Notes: generated by a model from the sequence alone, not told the origin. Shown: positions 1 through 8,707, counted from the first letter of the stretch. The stretch is DNA of 50,108 nt from Clostridium lentum (GCF_014287815.1 NZ_JACOOQ010000020.1:1-50108), one strand, 5' to 3'. Numbers and translations: made by a program.

Positions 1-434
1 TAGAAAACGTTTTAAAAAGAGACTTTACAACTACTTATATTAACGAAAAATGGGTAGGAGATATTACATATATTCATACTAGTAGGGATGGTTGGTGCTA
101 TTTAGCTTCAGTTCTTGACTTACATTCTAAAAAAATAATTGGCTACGCTTTCGGTAAAAGAATGATTAATGATTTAAAAGAGCTATGTAAAGAGTTTAAT
201 ATTATACAATCATTTAGTAAAAAAGGTTGTCCTTATGACAATGCTTGTATAGAATCTTTCCATTCTTCAATGAAGAAGGAAGAAATCTATAGAAATACAT
301 ATCGTACCTTCGAAGAAGCCAATATAGCTATATTTAAATATATTGAAGGTTGGTATAACAGAAAAAGGATACACTCTTCTATTAATTACATGACACCAGA
401 ACAATGTGAGTTATTAGCTAGAAGTGCAGCATAA
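1..434 (+). pseudogene. IS3-family transposase (OrfB), 5' end missing and internally deleted
   Basis: The frame starting at base 3 is open to the TAA at 432-434. Its first part carries the first catalytic Asp region (WVGDITYI) and the LDLHSKKIIGYAFGKRM strand. The end carries the catalytic Glu region (GCPYDNACIESFHSSMKKEE) and the usual WYNRKRIHSSI tail. Between GKRM and NDLKELC the family normally has about 35-40 residues that include HSD.G.QYTS with the second catalytic Asp. Here the two blocks are joined directly, in frame. The DDE triad is therefore incomplete and the protein should be inactive. No start codon is in the window; an internal ATG at 162 is not a real start. Confidence 0.8.
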
Positions 435-468
435 AAAAGTTTGACTTTTTGTGTCCAAAATATTGACA
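1..468 (+). mobile_element. IS3-family (IS150-like) element remnant, left end outside window
   Basis: The window opens inside an insertion sequence. The reading frame running from base 3 encodes IS3-family transposase motifs. After its stop at 434, an AT-rich tail ends in a TGTCCA-containing stretch and a terminal TGACA at 464-468, as expected for the right inverted repeat of an IS150-type element. The left inverted repeat is not in the window, so neither target duplication nor full length can be checked. The internal deletion in the transposase suggests the copy is dead. Confidence 0.75.
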
Positions 469-642
469 TAAGACCAGTTCACAAGAAATGAATTATAAGA
501 TTAGATAGTTTCACTTTCAATTCACTGATAATCAGGAATTTATAGGGGAGATTAAAGTATAAATTGTATAACTTTTATATTAATTATTTATATTAATTAA
601 CTCATGGTTAAATTTTTATCTTTACAATTAACTACAGCTCAA

Positions 643-671
643 TTGTTTACATTAAAATATCTTGTTAAAAT
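643..671 (+). promoter_or_regulatory. predicted sigma-A promoter of the XRE regulator gene
   Basis: A TTGTTT -35 (643-648) and TAAAAT -10 (666-671) are separated by exactly 17 bases. The predicted start point falls inside the palindrome at 672-699. Confidence 0.5.
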
Positions 672-699
672 AATAATACCAAAGGCTTTTGATATTATT
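672..699 (+). promoter_or_regulatory. 28-base palindrome, probable operator
   Basis: Of the 14 symmetric position pairs, 12 are Watson-Crick, one is G-T and one is a mismatch. The left half is AATAATACCAAAGG. It begins directly after the predicted -10 box and ends 23 bases before the regulator's start codon, a classic repressor position. There is no T-run after it, so a terminator is unlikely. Autoregulation by the downstream HTH protein is an inference. Confidence 0.5.
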
Positions 700-722
700 T
701 AAAATGAGAGGTTAATAATACT

Positions 723-1763
723 ATGAAAATAAATGATATTATAAAGAAAAAGAGAATTACACTAGGAATGACACAGGAGCAAGTTGCAGATTATCTTGGT
801 GTTTCAACACCAGCAGTGAATAAGTGGGAAAAAGGTGGCTGTTATCCTGATATAACATTATTACCAGCACTAGCTAGGCTTTTAAAAGTAGATTTAAATA
901 CATTACTTTCTTTTAATGATGACTTATCAGAGAAGGAAATAGGTAATTTTTTAAATGAATTATATGAAGTTGTAAGCACTAAAGGTTTTAATACAGCATA
1001 TGAAGTAGCTATTGATAAGATTCAGCAATTTCCTAATTGCTATAAGTTGATTCTAAGCACTGCAACCATGTTATCAGGAATGATTTGTATGTTTGGAGTA
1101 GATAATAGAGAATACTATGAAGGACAAATAGAAGCTTTATATGTAAGAGTGCTAGAAAGTGAAGACTTAGAGGTTAAAAATGAGGCAACCTCTATGCTTA
1201 TAAATAAATATTTAGAGAGAAATGAATATAAAAAAGCACAAAGCTGTATAGATAAATTACCTACTGTTACATATGATAAAGATAGGTTACAAGGAAGACT
1301 TTATATTAAAAAAGGTGAGTTTGATAAGGCCTCTGAACTTTTTAGCTATAAGTTAATAGAAGCAACCACAGATATTTTTACAATATTAATATCCATGATG
1401 GAAATAGCTTTAAAGGATGGTAGAAAAGAGGATGCCAAATATTTTGCAGAGATTTTAGACAAAACAACAGATTTATATGACCTATTGGATTACAATGGAC
1501 AAGTTGGATATTTCAAATTATACAGTGATGAAAAAGATGCAGATAACTTTGTAATTGTACTTAAAAAAATGCTAGAAGCAATGAAAAAGCCATGGAACCC
1601 ATCAAAATCTAAACTATATGCAAATATGAAGGTTAATCAAAGTGAAGAAGGATTTGAACAATTTATTGATACCTTTGTAAATACTCTGAAAAGTGATGTT
1701 GAAGGTGAACTAGGTTTTGTAAAAAATAATGAAGAATTTAATGAATTAATAAACAATATTTAA
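723..1763 (+). CDS. XRE-family transcriptional regulator with helical C-terminal region
   Basis: The first ~65 residues are a Cro/C1-type helix-turn-helix (IIKKKRITLGMTQEQVADYL then VSTPAVNKWEKGGCYPDITLL), which binds DNA. Residues ~70-346 are predicted to be mostly alpha-helical, with repeated helix pairs resembling a TPR-like scaffold (for example YKKAQSCIDKLP and FDKASELFSYKLIE). This layout is common in clostridial regulators that sense a ligand or partner through the C-terminal part; the ligand is unknown. The start is the ATG at 723 behind GAGAGG. The gene stands alone between an IS remnant and the argS leader, and a palindrome lies over its promoter. The specific targets cannot be told from the sequence. 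Confidence 0.8.
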   Translation: MKINDIIKKKRITLGMTQEQVADYLGVSTPAVNKWEKGGCYPDITLLPALARLLKVDLNTLLSFNDDLSEKEIGNFLNELYEVVSTKGFNTAYEVAIDKIQQFPNCYKLILSTATMLSGMICMFGVDNREYYEGQIEALYVRVLESEDLEVKNEATSMLINKYLERNEYKKAQSCIDKLPTVTYDKDRLQGRLYIKKGEFDKASELFSYKLIEATTDIFTILISMMEIALKDGRKEDAKYFAEILDKTTDLYDLLDYNGQVGYFKLYSDEKDADNFVIVLKKMLEAMKKPWNPSKSKLYANMKVNQSEEGFEQFIDTFVNTLKSDVEGELGFVKNNEEFNELINNI

Positions 1764-1779
1764 TAAATAAAATAATAAT

Positions 1780-1808
1780 TTGATTTTTCATTAAATTTGT
1801 TTTATCAT
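1780..1808 (+). promoter_or_regulatory. predicted sigma-A promoter of the argS T-box leader
   Basis: TTGATT (1780-1785) and TATCAT (1803-1808) with a 17-base spacer, about 40 bases upstream of the T-box Stem I. Confidence 0.5.
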
Positions 1809-1844
1809 ATATTTTATATTAATATTAAGAAGAATAAAAAATTC

Positions 1845-2080
1845 TATGAAAAGAAGAGTACTTATTTATAATTATCTACTAGCGAGTAAGAATAGAGTGG
1901 AAGTCTTATAAGATATGAAATAAGGAAGAGGAACTTGGAGAAGCTACCTGAGCATTTATATGTAAGGGTGTGACGTTAACTGCGTTAAAGTTTTGAGTGA
2001 ACTAGAATTTTCTAGTTAAATTGAGTGGTACCACGGAAATATTCCGTCTCTTTGTATTATAAAGAGGCGGTTTTTTTATA
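1845..2080 (+). promoter_or_regulatory. T-box riboswitch, arginine-type, upstream of argS
   Basis: The leader has the canonical T-box core AGTGGTACCACGGAA at 2024-2038 and an AGTA specifier-loop element at 1857-1860. The stem CTTATTT/AAATAAG leads into GAAG followed by AGG at 1929-1931. AGG is an arginine codon and is read here as the specifier. The leader ends in an intrinsic terminator (2044-2077). In this class, uncharged tRNA pairs with the specifier and the T-box bulge, favours the antiterminator and lets argS be transcribed when arginyl-tRNA is short. The specifier assignment is from visual folding. Confidence 0.9.
2044..2077 (+). terminator. T-box attenuator (argS)
   Basis: The ten-base arms CCGTCTCTTT and AAAGAGGCGG pair with one G-U wobble and are followed by seven T. 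It is mutually exclusive with the antiterminator that contains the T-box sequence. Confidence 0.85.
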
Positions 2081-2102
2081 TTAAAAAAATAGGAGGCAGA
2101 TT

Positions 2103-3860
2103 ATGAAAATATTTATTGATCAAATCAGCGATATAGTTAAAGATGTTTTTGAAGGACTTGGATATGACAGGGAATCAGGAAAGGTAACTGTATCAAATAG
2201 ACCAGACCTTTGCCAATATCAATGTAATGGGGCGTTACCTAATGCTAAGAAACATGGAAAAGCACCAAGAGTTATAGCAGAAGAAGTAGTAGCTAAATTA
2301 AAAGAAAATAAAATTTTCTCTAAATTAGAAATAGCAGGACCTGGGTTTATTAATATAACAATTAATGATGAGTTCTTAATTGATTATATTAATAAGATGA
2401 ACAAGGATGAAAAATTTGGTACTTCACCAGCAACAGAAATTAAAAAAATAGTTGTAGATTACGGTGGAGCAAATGTTGCTAAGCCTTTACATATAGGGCA
2501 CTTAAGATCTGCAATCATTGGTGAAAGTATTAAGAGAATTGCTAAATACTTAGGACATGATGTTATTGGTGATGTTCACTTAGGAGATTGGGGTCTTCAA
2601 ATGGGTATGGTTATTTCAGAAGTGGAAAGAAGAAATCCAGAATTACCATACTTTGATGCAAGCTTTGAAGGAGAGTATCCTGCTGAAGCACCATTTACAA
2701 TAGATGAGCTTGAAGATATATATCCATATGCAAGTAAGCTTGCTAAATCAGATGAAGTTGTAATGGAAGCTGCTAAGAAGGCAACAGTGGAACTTCAACA
2801 AGGAAGAAGAGGATATGTTGCTTTATGGAAGCATATCTTAAATGTATCAGTTGCTGACTTAAAGAAAAATTATGGAGCATTAGATGTAAGCTTTGAATTA
2901 TGGAATGGTGAAAGTGATGCACAAAAATTAATTCCAGATATGGTTAAGGAATTAAAGGAAAATGGATATGCACATGAAAGTGAAGGAGCTTTAGTTGTTG
3001 ATGTAAGTAAAGAAGATGATAAAGCACCTATTCCACCACTTCTTTTATTAAAATCTGATGGAGCGTCACTATATGGAACTACAGATTTAGCTACAGTTGT
3101 AGAAAGAGTTAGAGATTTAAGAGCTAATGAAATAATATACTTAGCTGATAAGAGGCAAGGACTTCACTATGAACAATTCTTTAGAGCAGCAAGAAAATCA
3201 GGAATTGCTAGGGAAGATATAGTATTAGACTTTATTGGTTTTGGTACAATGAATGGAAAAGATGGTAAGCCATTTAAAACTCGTGAAGGTGGAGTAATGA
3301 GACTTGCTGACTTAATAAGCATGATTAAAGAAGCTGGTAAAGAAAAACTTAAAGATAATAAAAATATAACAGCAGAAGAAGTTGAAGAAATATCATCAAA
3401 AGTAGGGTTAGCTGCTTTAAAATATGGTGATTTATCAAATCAAGCTTCAAAAGATTATATCTTTGATATAGATAGATTTGCTTCATTTGAAGGAAACACA
3501 GGGCCATATATTCTTTATACAATAGTAAGAATTAAGTCTATCTTAAATAAAGCTGCCATGGATATTTCTAATGTATCTATAGATATACCAACAACTGAAG
3601 CAGAAAGAAACTTAATGCTTCAAGCAATTAAGTTCAATGAAATGATAGAAAGCAGCTTTAGAGATAGAGCACCTCATAAGGTATGTGAATATATATATGA
3701 ATTATCCAATAACTTCAATAAATTCTACAACGATACAAGAATAATATCAGAAGAAGATGAAGCTAAGAAAGCATCATGGCTTGCATTAATAAATCTTGTG
3801 AAAAACATCTTAGAAGAATGCTTAGAATTATTAGGTATGGAAAGCGTTGAAAGAATGTAG
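2103..3860 (+). CDS. argS: arginyl-tRNA synthetase
   Basis: Class I synthetase that charges tRNA-Arg with arginine using ATP, in the cytoplasm. The N-terminal additional domain (residues ~1-115) contains the conserved SNRPDLCQYQCNGAL stretch. The catalytic domain carries the HIGH signature in AKPLHIGHLRSA (about residues 129-140). The KMSKS position is degenerate, as usual in ArgRS, at GKPFKTREGG. The C-terminal helical anticodon-binding domain ends at residue 585. The length and start (ATG after AGGAGGCAG) fit the family. The gene stands alone behind an arginine T-box, so its expression should follow tRNA-Arg charging. Confidence 0.97.
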   Translation: MKIFIDQISDIVKDVFEGLGYDRESGKVTVSNRPDLCQYQCNGALPNAKKHGKAPRVIAEEVVAKLKENKIFSKLEIAGPGFINITINDEFLIDYINKMNKDEKFGTSPATEIKKIVVDYGGANVAKPLHIGHLRSAIIGESIKRIAKYLGHDVIGDVHLGDWGLQMGMVISEVERRNPELPYFDASFEGEYPAEAPFTIDELEDIYPYASKLAKSDEVVMEAAKKATVELQQGRRGYVALWKHILNVSVADLKKNYGALDVSFELWNGESDAQKLIPDMVKELKENGYAHESEGALVVDVSKEDDKAPIPPLLLLKSDGASLYGTTDLATVVERVRDLRANEIIYLADKRQGLHYEQFFRAARKSGIAREDIVLDFIGFGTMNGKDGKPFKTREGGVMRLADLISMIKEAGKEKLKDNKNITAEEVEEISSKVGLAALKYGDLSNQASKDYIFDIDRFASFEGNTGPYILYTIVRIKSILNKAAMDISNVSIDIPTTEAERNLMLQAIKFNEMIESSFRDRAPHKVCEYIYELSNNFNKFYNDTRIISEEDEAKKASWLALINLVKNILEECLELLGMESVERM

Positions 3861-3900
3861 TAAAAATGAAAAATTAAAACTGAATAATTTAATTTTTTAT

Positions 3901-3976
3901 AAAAAAAAGCACCTTCAACAGGTGCTCTTTTAAATAATGGGGGGATGGGAACCTGTTTTTACACAGGTTTATATCT
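3901..3976 (-). ncRNA. candidate small RNA with C-rich single-stranded segment
   Basis: Read on the minus strand, this intergenic stretch holds a 7-bp hairpin (AACCTGT/ACAGGTT, 3950-3969). An unpaired C-rich run, TTCCCATCCCCCCATT, follows (about 3935-3950), and then a terminator hairpin (3908-3926) with a run of at least seven U. The C-run is striking in such AT-rich DNA and could pair with Shine-Dalgarno sequences. A -10-like TACTAT at 3983-3988 exists, but no good -35 does. It could equally be the 3' end of another transcript, so expression is unproven. Confidence 0.35.
3908..3931. terminator. intrinsic terminator after argS, bidirectional
   Basis: Stem AGCACCT/AGGTGCT with a five-base loop. 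It is followed by TTTT on the plus strand and by seven or more T on the minus strand, so it can end argS transcription and is stronger in the minus direction. Confidence 0.75.
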
Positions 3977-4038
3977 ACATTTATAGTATTGACTTTATTA
4001 ATAAAATTATACAAAAAATAAAAAATAATTTTAAAATA

Positions 4039-4063
4039 AAAAGAGCACTAAAGTGCTCTTTTT
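4039..4063 (-). terminator. intrinsic terminator of asnS
   Basis: AAAGAGCAC and GTGCTCTTT pair around a TAAA loop just past the asnS stop. Runs of T follow on both strands. Confidence 0.85.
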
Positions 4064-4070
4064 ACAATAT

Positions 4071-5465
4071 TTAGAAGTCGGATTGACCAGTTGTTCTTGG
4101 GAATGGTATTACATCTCTGATGTTAGACATACCAGTTATGTACATGATAAGTCTTTCAAATCCTAAACCAAATCCAGCATGTTTAGTTTCTCCATATTTT
4201 CTAAGTTCTAAGTACCACCAGTAATCTTCTTCATTAAGATCTAATTCAGCCATTCTTGTCTTTAAGACATCAAGTCTTTCTTCTCTTTGGCTTCCTCCTA
4301 TGATTTCACCTATTCCTGGAACTAAACAATCAGTTGCAGCAACAGTTTTTCCATCATCATTAAGTCTCATGTAGAATGCCTTGATATCCTTTGGATAATC
4401 TGTAACAAATACTGGCTTCTTGAAGATTTCTTCAGTTAAATATCTTTCATGTTCTGTTTGAAGATCAATACCCCATTCAACTGGATACTCAAAATCTTTT
4501 CCACAGTTTTTAAGAAGTTCAACTGCTTCTGTATAAGTAACTTTACCGAAATCTGAAGTTACTATATGATTTAACTTATCTAATAATCCTTTTTCAATGA
4601 ATTGGTTGAAGAAAGCCATTTCTTCTGGACATTCATCCATAACGTATTTAATTACGTATTTTAACATGTTTTCAGCAAGTTCAATATTATCATCTAAATC
4701 AGCAAATGCTATTTCAGGTTCAATCATCCAGAATTCAGCTGCATGTCTCGCTGTATTTGAATTTTCAGCTCTGAAAGTAGGACCAAATGTATAGATATTT
4801 CTAAATGCTAAGGCATAACTTTCACCATTTAATTGTCCTGAAACTGTAAGGTTAGTTTCTTTGCCAAAGAAATCTTCTTTGTAATCAATTTTTCCATCTT
4901 CAGTTTTTGGAATATTATTAAGATCTAAAGTTGTAACCTTAAACATTTCTCCAGCACCTTCACAGTCACTTCCTGTTAAGATTGGAGTATGAGTATATAC
5001 AAATCCTTGATCTTGGAAGAACTTGTGGATTGCATATGCTGCTACAGATCTTACTCTGAATACTGCTGAGAAAGCATTACTTCTTGGTCTTAAGTGAGCA
5101 ATTGTTCTTAAGTATTCAAAAGTATGTCTTTTCTTTTGTAATGGGTAATCAGAATCTGACATACCTTCTATTACAACTTCTTTAGCTTGAATTTCAAATG
5201 GCTGTTTAGCCTCTGGAGTTTCTACTAAAGTACCAATAACTTTTATTGATGAGCTGATTGGTAATTTTGAGATTTCTTTAAAGTTTGATAGGTTGTTATC
5301 AAAAACCACCTGAATATTTTTAAAGAAGCTACCATCATTAACTTCTATAAATCCAAATGCATTTGAAGCTCTTAAAGTTCTTATCCAACCAGAAATAGCA
5401 ATTTCTTTAGTTAAATATTCTTGAGAATTTCTGTAAAGTGATTTTACTAAAACTACGTCTTTCAT
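4071..5465 (-). CDS. asnS: asparaginyl-tRNA synthetase
   Basis: Class IIb synthetase that charges tRNA-Asn. An N-terminal OB-fold anticodon-binding domain (residues ~1-110, with [22 protein letters not shown]) precedes the class II core. That core has motif 2 [16 protein letters not shown] and motif 3 [16 protein letters not shown], and ends in [16 protein letters not shown], typical of AsnRS. At 464 residues it is full length. The start ATG lies behind TAGGAGGT. It is transcribed away from a T-box leader. Four tRNA-Asn genes lie at 44.8-45.2 kb in the same window. Confidence 0.97.
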   Translation of the reverse strand: MKDVVLVKSLYRNSQEYLTKEIAISGWIRTLRASNAFGFIEVNDGSFFKNIQVVFDNNLSNFKEISKLPISSSIKVIGTLVETPEAKQPFEIQAKEVVIEGMSDSDYPLQKKRHTFEYLRTIAHLRPRSNAFSAVFRVRSVAAYAIHKFFQDQGFVYTHTPILTGSDCEGAGEMFKVTTLDLNNIPKTEDGKIDYKEDFFGKETNLTVSGQLNGESYALAFRNIYTFGPTFRAENSNTARHAAEFWMIEPEIAFADLDDNIELAENMLKYVIKYVMDECPEEMAFFNQFIEKGLLDKLNHIVTSDFGKVTYTEAVELLKNCGKDFEYPVEWGIDLQTEHERYLTEEIFKKPVFVTDYPKDIKAFYMRLNDDGKTVAATDCLVPGIGEIIGGSQREERLDVLKTRMAELDLNEEDYWWYLELRKYGETKHAGFGLGFERLIMYITGMSNIRDVIPFPRTTGQSDF

Positions 5466-5490
5466 AATTTACCTCCTAAAAATTTTTATA

Positions 5491-5742
5491 ATAAAAAAAC
5501 CTCTCATCTCCATAAATAATGGGACGAAAGGATAACTTACGTGGTACCACCCAAATTGCCTATATTAAGGCCACTTAGTGCATAATGCAAAATTAATAAC
5601 GGATTAAACCCGTCTAAGCCTACTAAAGTTTTACTGGTTCGGTTAGAAACTCCGAGATGTTCTTCACAAATGATTTCGTATAAGGCTTACACCATCCCTT
5701 ATTCGCTAAAAACTACCTTCAAATGCTACTCTTCTCTTCATA
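5491..5742 (-). promoter_or_regulatory. T-box riboswitch, asparagine-type, upstream of asnS
   Basis: On the minus strand, the T-box core GGGTGGTACCACG lies at plus positions 5541-5553. The GAAG-AAC-A pattern seen in the other two T-boxes of this window puts an asparagine codon AAC at 5659-5661. The leader ends in a wobble-rich terminator (about 5501-5528) followed by seven U. Stem I pairing next to the specifier is less clear than in argS, so the specifier is less certain than the class. Expected function: induction of asnS when tRNA-Asn is uncharged. Confidence 0.88.
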
Positions 5743-5772
5743 GTAATTACGATATTTATATTTAATAATTCG

Positions 5773-5801
5773 ATTTTACAATAGTTTGCTAACATTTGCA
5801 A
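5773..5801 (-). promoter_or_regulatory. predicted sigma-A promoter of the asnS leader
   Basis: On the minus strand TTGCAA (5796-5801) and TAAAAT (5773-5778) are 17 bases apart, about 30 bases upstream of the T-box. Confidence 0.55.
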
Positions 5802-5885
5802 CTTAAATTCATAATATAATAGCTATTTATGGCTACTTAAAATAAATAAATTAACGTGAAGGGTACATTCATTGTTTAACTAAAG

Positions 5886-5907
5886 TAGAGCATCTTTCAA
5901 TGCTCTA
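5886..5907 (-). terminator. probable terminator of the metallophosphoesterase gene
   Basis: Perfect 8-bp stem TAGAGCAT/ATGCTCTA just after the stop codon. The T-run on the minus strand is weak, so termination may be incomplete. Confidence 0.5.
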
Positions 5908-5912
5908 TTTTA

Positions 5913-6611
5913 TTACTCTTGTCCTGTTTCATATGAGTTTACTATGGCTGAAGGGAAGTTTAACATAGTACAGTCTTTCATGATTCTTTTGTATTCATAT
6001 TTCAGTTCTCTGATAGTAACATCAATTTTACCTAAATTGTTAATATCTAATATTGCGTATGTAATATTAGGTCTACCTATTTTAGGTTTTCCAATACTTC
6101 CTATATTAACAATAAGTTTATCATTAAATTTTTTTATATATGGTATATGAGTATGAGCACAAATTAAAACATCATCTTCAAAGTTTTCCATAACTTTTTT
6201 TGTGTTTTCTGCATCTTCAAATAGGTATTCATTTATTAAGTTAGGACTTCCATGAGTAAAGCATAAATTAATACCGTTAACTGTATATTTTAATTTTTCA
6301 GGCAATGAATCTAAATAAAATTTATTTGAAGTTCTTAATTCAGAGCATGTCCAAGGTAAAGAAAAAGAGTTAATTTCAGTATTTCTTATATAAGTATAAG
6401 CACCATCCACCACTGAAGCATCATAATTACCTTTTATACAAGGAATTTCTCTTCTCTTTATTAAAGCAATAACTTCATTAGGATGAGGTCCGTAACCTAC
6501 AAAATCTCCTAAGCATACTATCTTGTCTACTTTTTGATCATCTATATCTTCTAATGCTTTCATTAATGCGTATATATTTCCATGAATATCTGATATGGCT
6601 GCTATTTTCAT
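5913..6611 (-). CDS. metallophosphoesterase (calcineurin-like, YfcE/MJ0936-type)
   Basis: A small single-domain phosphodiesterase of about 232 residues. All family metal-binding motifs are visible in order: D8-x-H10 (ISDIHGN), GDFVGYGPHP, GNYD, THGSP and AHTHIP near residue 155. The family uses two metal ions to hydrolyse phosphomonoesters or diesters; the natural substrate is not known here. The start is the ATG at 6611. A TTG five codons upstream is in frame, but it overlaps the ribosome-binding GGAGG and is not the start. It is transcribed alone, divergent from the M24 peptidase gene. Confidence 0.85.
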   Translation of the reverse strand: MKIAAISDIHGNIYALMKALEDIDDQKVDKIVCLGDFVGYGPHPNEVIALIKRREIPCIKGNYDASVVDGAYTYIRNTEINSFSLPWTCSELRTSNKFYLDSLPEKLKYTVNGINLCFTHGSPNLINEYLFEDAENTKKVMENFEDDVLICAHTHIPYIKKFNDKLIVNIGSIGKPKIGRPNITYAILDINNLGKIDVTIRELKYEYKRIMKDCTMLNFPSAIVNSYETGQE

Positions 6612-6748
6612 TTTTAAATCCTCCAATGTATTTACTAAGATAATTATATCATTAATTATAATTTTAGTGACAAAAATAGAAGTGGATATTATTGAAAATA
6701 TAAAGTATTATTATAGAAAGAATTGATAGTGTTTTGGAGGTGTTTTTT

Positions 6749-7825
6749 ATGAAAAATAGTAGAGTAAATAAGGTTTTAGAAGGAATGATGAGAGAAGGAT
6801 TATCACAAATGATAATTACATCTCCAGCATCTATATTTTATTTAACAGGAAAGTGGATACATCCAGGTGAAAGAATGATTGCTTTATATATAAATAAAAA
6901 TGGCAATCATAAAATGGTTATTAATAGGTTATTCCCTGTATATGAAGATTTAGGTGTAGAAATGATTTGGTATGAAGATACTGAAAATCCTATAGACCAC
7001 TTAAATAAATGTATTGATAAGAATGAAATTTTAGGAATAGATAAAGATTGGCCAGCGAAATTTTTAATACAACTTATTAATAGTAATGTAGCTAAGGGAT
7101 TTGTTAATGGTTCGCCAATTATTGATAGAGTAAGAATGATTAAAGATGCTGAAGAGATAGAAATAATGAAAGCATCATCAAAAATAAATGATGCAGTAAT
7201 GCTTAAGCTTTGGAATAACTTAGAAGTAGGTAAATCTGAAAAGTATTATGTAGGTCTTTTACAAGAATTATATGAAAGTGAAGGAGCATCAGGATTTTCA
7301 TTTTCTCCAATAATAGCCACTAGCCCTAATGGTGCAGATCCACATCATGGCACAGGCAAGGACCTTATCAAAGATGGCGATAGTATTGTTTTAGATATTG
7401 GTGGAAAATATAATTCTTACTGTTCAGATATGACGAGAACAGTATTTATTGGAAAAGAGCCAAGTAAAGAACATGCTGATATATATAATATTGTAAAGAG
7501 TGCTAACGAAAAAGCTATTTCAATCATTAAAGAAGGTGTGAAGTTCTCAGATATAGATAATGCAGCAAGAAATCTTATTAAAGATGCTGGTTATGGAGAG
7601 TATTTTACTCATAGAACAGGTCATAGTATTGGAATAGAAGTACATGATTTCGGTGATGTAAGCGGAGTAAATCATGAAGAAGTAAAAGCAGGCATGATAT
7701 TCTCAGTAGAACCTGGAATATACCTAAAAGACAATATAGGTGTAAGAATAGAAGATTTAGTATTAGTGACAAAAGATGGTTGCGAAATACTAAATTCAGT
7801 AACTAAAGAAATAGTTGTATTATAA
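6749..7825 (+). CDS. M24-family aminopeptidase P / Xaa-Pro dipeptidase
   Basis: A metallopeptidase expected to remove residues next to proline from peptides in the cytoplasm. An N-terminal creatinase-like domain (residues ~1-125) precedes the pita-bread catalytic domain. The five dimetal ligands are present: D216, D227, H292, E321 and E335, in VLDIGG, CSDMTRT, TGHSIGIEVHD, SVEPGIYL and VRIEDL. The length of 358 residues is normal. The ATG at 6749 follows GGAGGTG; the in-frame TTG 15 bases upstream is part of that ribosome-binding site. The gene is monocistronic and ends at a terminator shared with punA. Confidence 0.9.
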   Translation: MKNSRVNKVLEGMMREGLSQMIITSPASIFYLTGKWIHPGERMIALYINKNGNHKMVINRLFPVYEDLGVEMIWYEDTENPIDHLNKCIDKNEILGIDKDWPAKFLIQLINSNVAKGFVNGSPIIDRVRMIKDAEEIEIMKASSKINDAVMLKLWNNLEVGKSEKYYVGLLQELYESEGASGFSFSPIIATSPNGADPHHGTGKDLIKDGDSIVLDIGGKYNSYCSDMTRTVFIGKEPSKEHADIYNIVKSANEKAISIIKEGVKFSDIDNAARNLIKDAGYGEYFTHRTGHSIGIEVHDFGDVSGVNHEEVKAGMIFSVEPGIYLKDNIGVRIEDLVLVTKDGCEILNSVTKEIVVL

Positions 7826-7832
7826 AAAGCTA

Positions 7833-7862
7833 AAAAGCTGTACCGCAAGGTACAGCTTTTTT
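7833..7862. terminator. bidirectional terminator between the M24 peptidase and punA
   Basis: AAAAGCTGTACC pairs with GGTACAGCTTTT around GCAA. The A-run and T-run flanks let it work for both converging genes. Confidence 0.9.
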
Positions 7863-8679
7863 AAATTGTTTTAACTATTCTATTCATTAAATTAATGAAG
7901 TTAGTTTTAACTTTTGTAGAAGTTTCCATAACTTCTTCATGGCTTAAAGGCTGATCTAGTATTCCAGCAGCCATGTTAGTAATGCAAGAGATTCCCACAG
8001 TCTTTATACCAGAGTGGTTTGCAATGATAACTTCTGGAACAGTAGACATACCAACAGTGTCACCACCTAAAATTCCAACCATACGAATTTCTGCTGGAGT
8101 TTCATATGTTGGACCAGATAGCATCACATAAACCCCTTGCTTTAAGTTTAATCCTAAATCTTGGCCTGCTTCTAATACTTTATTTCTTAGGTCTTTGTTA
8201 TATGCTTCAGACATATCAGGGAATCTTGGACCAAACTCATCAAGATTTCTACCAATTAAAGGATTTGTACCAGAAAGATTGATATGGTCATTAATAATCA
8301 TTAAATCTCCAGGGTTTAAATCTGTATTTACAGCTCCACAAGCATTAGTTACAACAAGTTTAGAAACTCCTAAAAGCTTCATAACTCTTACAGGGAAGGT
8401 AACTTCTTGCATTGAATATCCTTCATAGAAATGAAATCTTCCTTGCATAGCTATAACTTGCTTTCCTTCTAATAAACCAATTACTAGTCTTCCTTTATGT
8501 CCTTCTACAGTAGATGTAGGGAAGTTAGGAATATCGGCATAGTCAAAGAATTCAGCTTGCTCTATTGTATCAGCTAAAGAACCAAGACCAGAACCTAATA
8601 TTAATCCTATTTCAGGGGTATATTTGCTTTTGCTTTTTATAAATTCAGCAGCTACTGATATTTTGCTTAATAAATCCAT
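7861..8679 (-). CDS. punA: purine nucleoside phosphorylase (trimeric type)
   Basis: Phosphorolysis of (deoxy)guanosine and inosine to base plus (deoxy)ribose-1-phosphate, in purine salvage. Family signatures are GLILGSGLG (phosphate loop), GRFHFYEGYS, TNACGAVN, LMIINDHINLSG and the base-binding YETPAEIRM / GMSTVPE region, in the expected order over ~272 residues. The start is the ATG at 8679 after AGAGGTG. The upstream GTG in frame is part of the ribosome-binding site. It lies downstream of murC on the same strand with a 28-base gap, so the two may be co-transcribed. The type matches B. subtilis PupG rather than hexameric DeoD. Confidence 0.93.
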   Translation of the reverse strand: MDLLSKISVAAEFIKSKSKYTPEIGLILGSGLGSLADTIEQAEFFDYADIPNFPTSTVEGHKGRLVIGLLEGKQVIAMQGRFHFYEGYSMQEVTFPVRVMKLLGVSKLVVTNACGAVNTDLNPGDLMIINDHINLSGTNPLIGRNLDEFGPRFPDMSEAYNKDLRNKVLEAGQDLGLNLKQGVYVMLSGPTYETPAEIRMVGILGGDTVGMSTVPEVIIANHSGIKTVGISCITNMAAGILDQPLSHEEVMETSTKVKTNFINLMNRIVKTI

Positions 8680-8707
8680 TAGTATCACCTCTTAAGTTTA
8701 TTTTTTA

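Noticed and set aside
3937..4073. Short plus-strand frame starting ATGGGGGGATGG
   Set aside because: It runs through two hairpins including the asnS terminator, has no ribosome-binding site and no protein-like composition.
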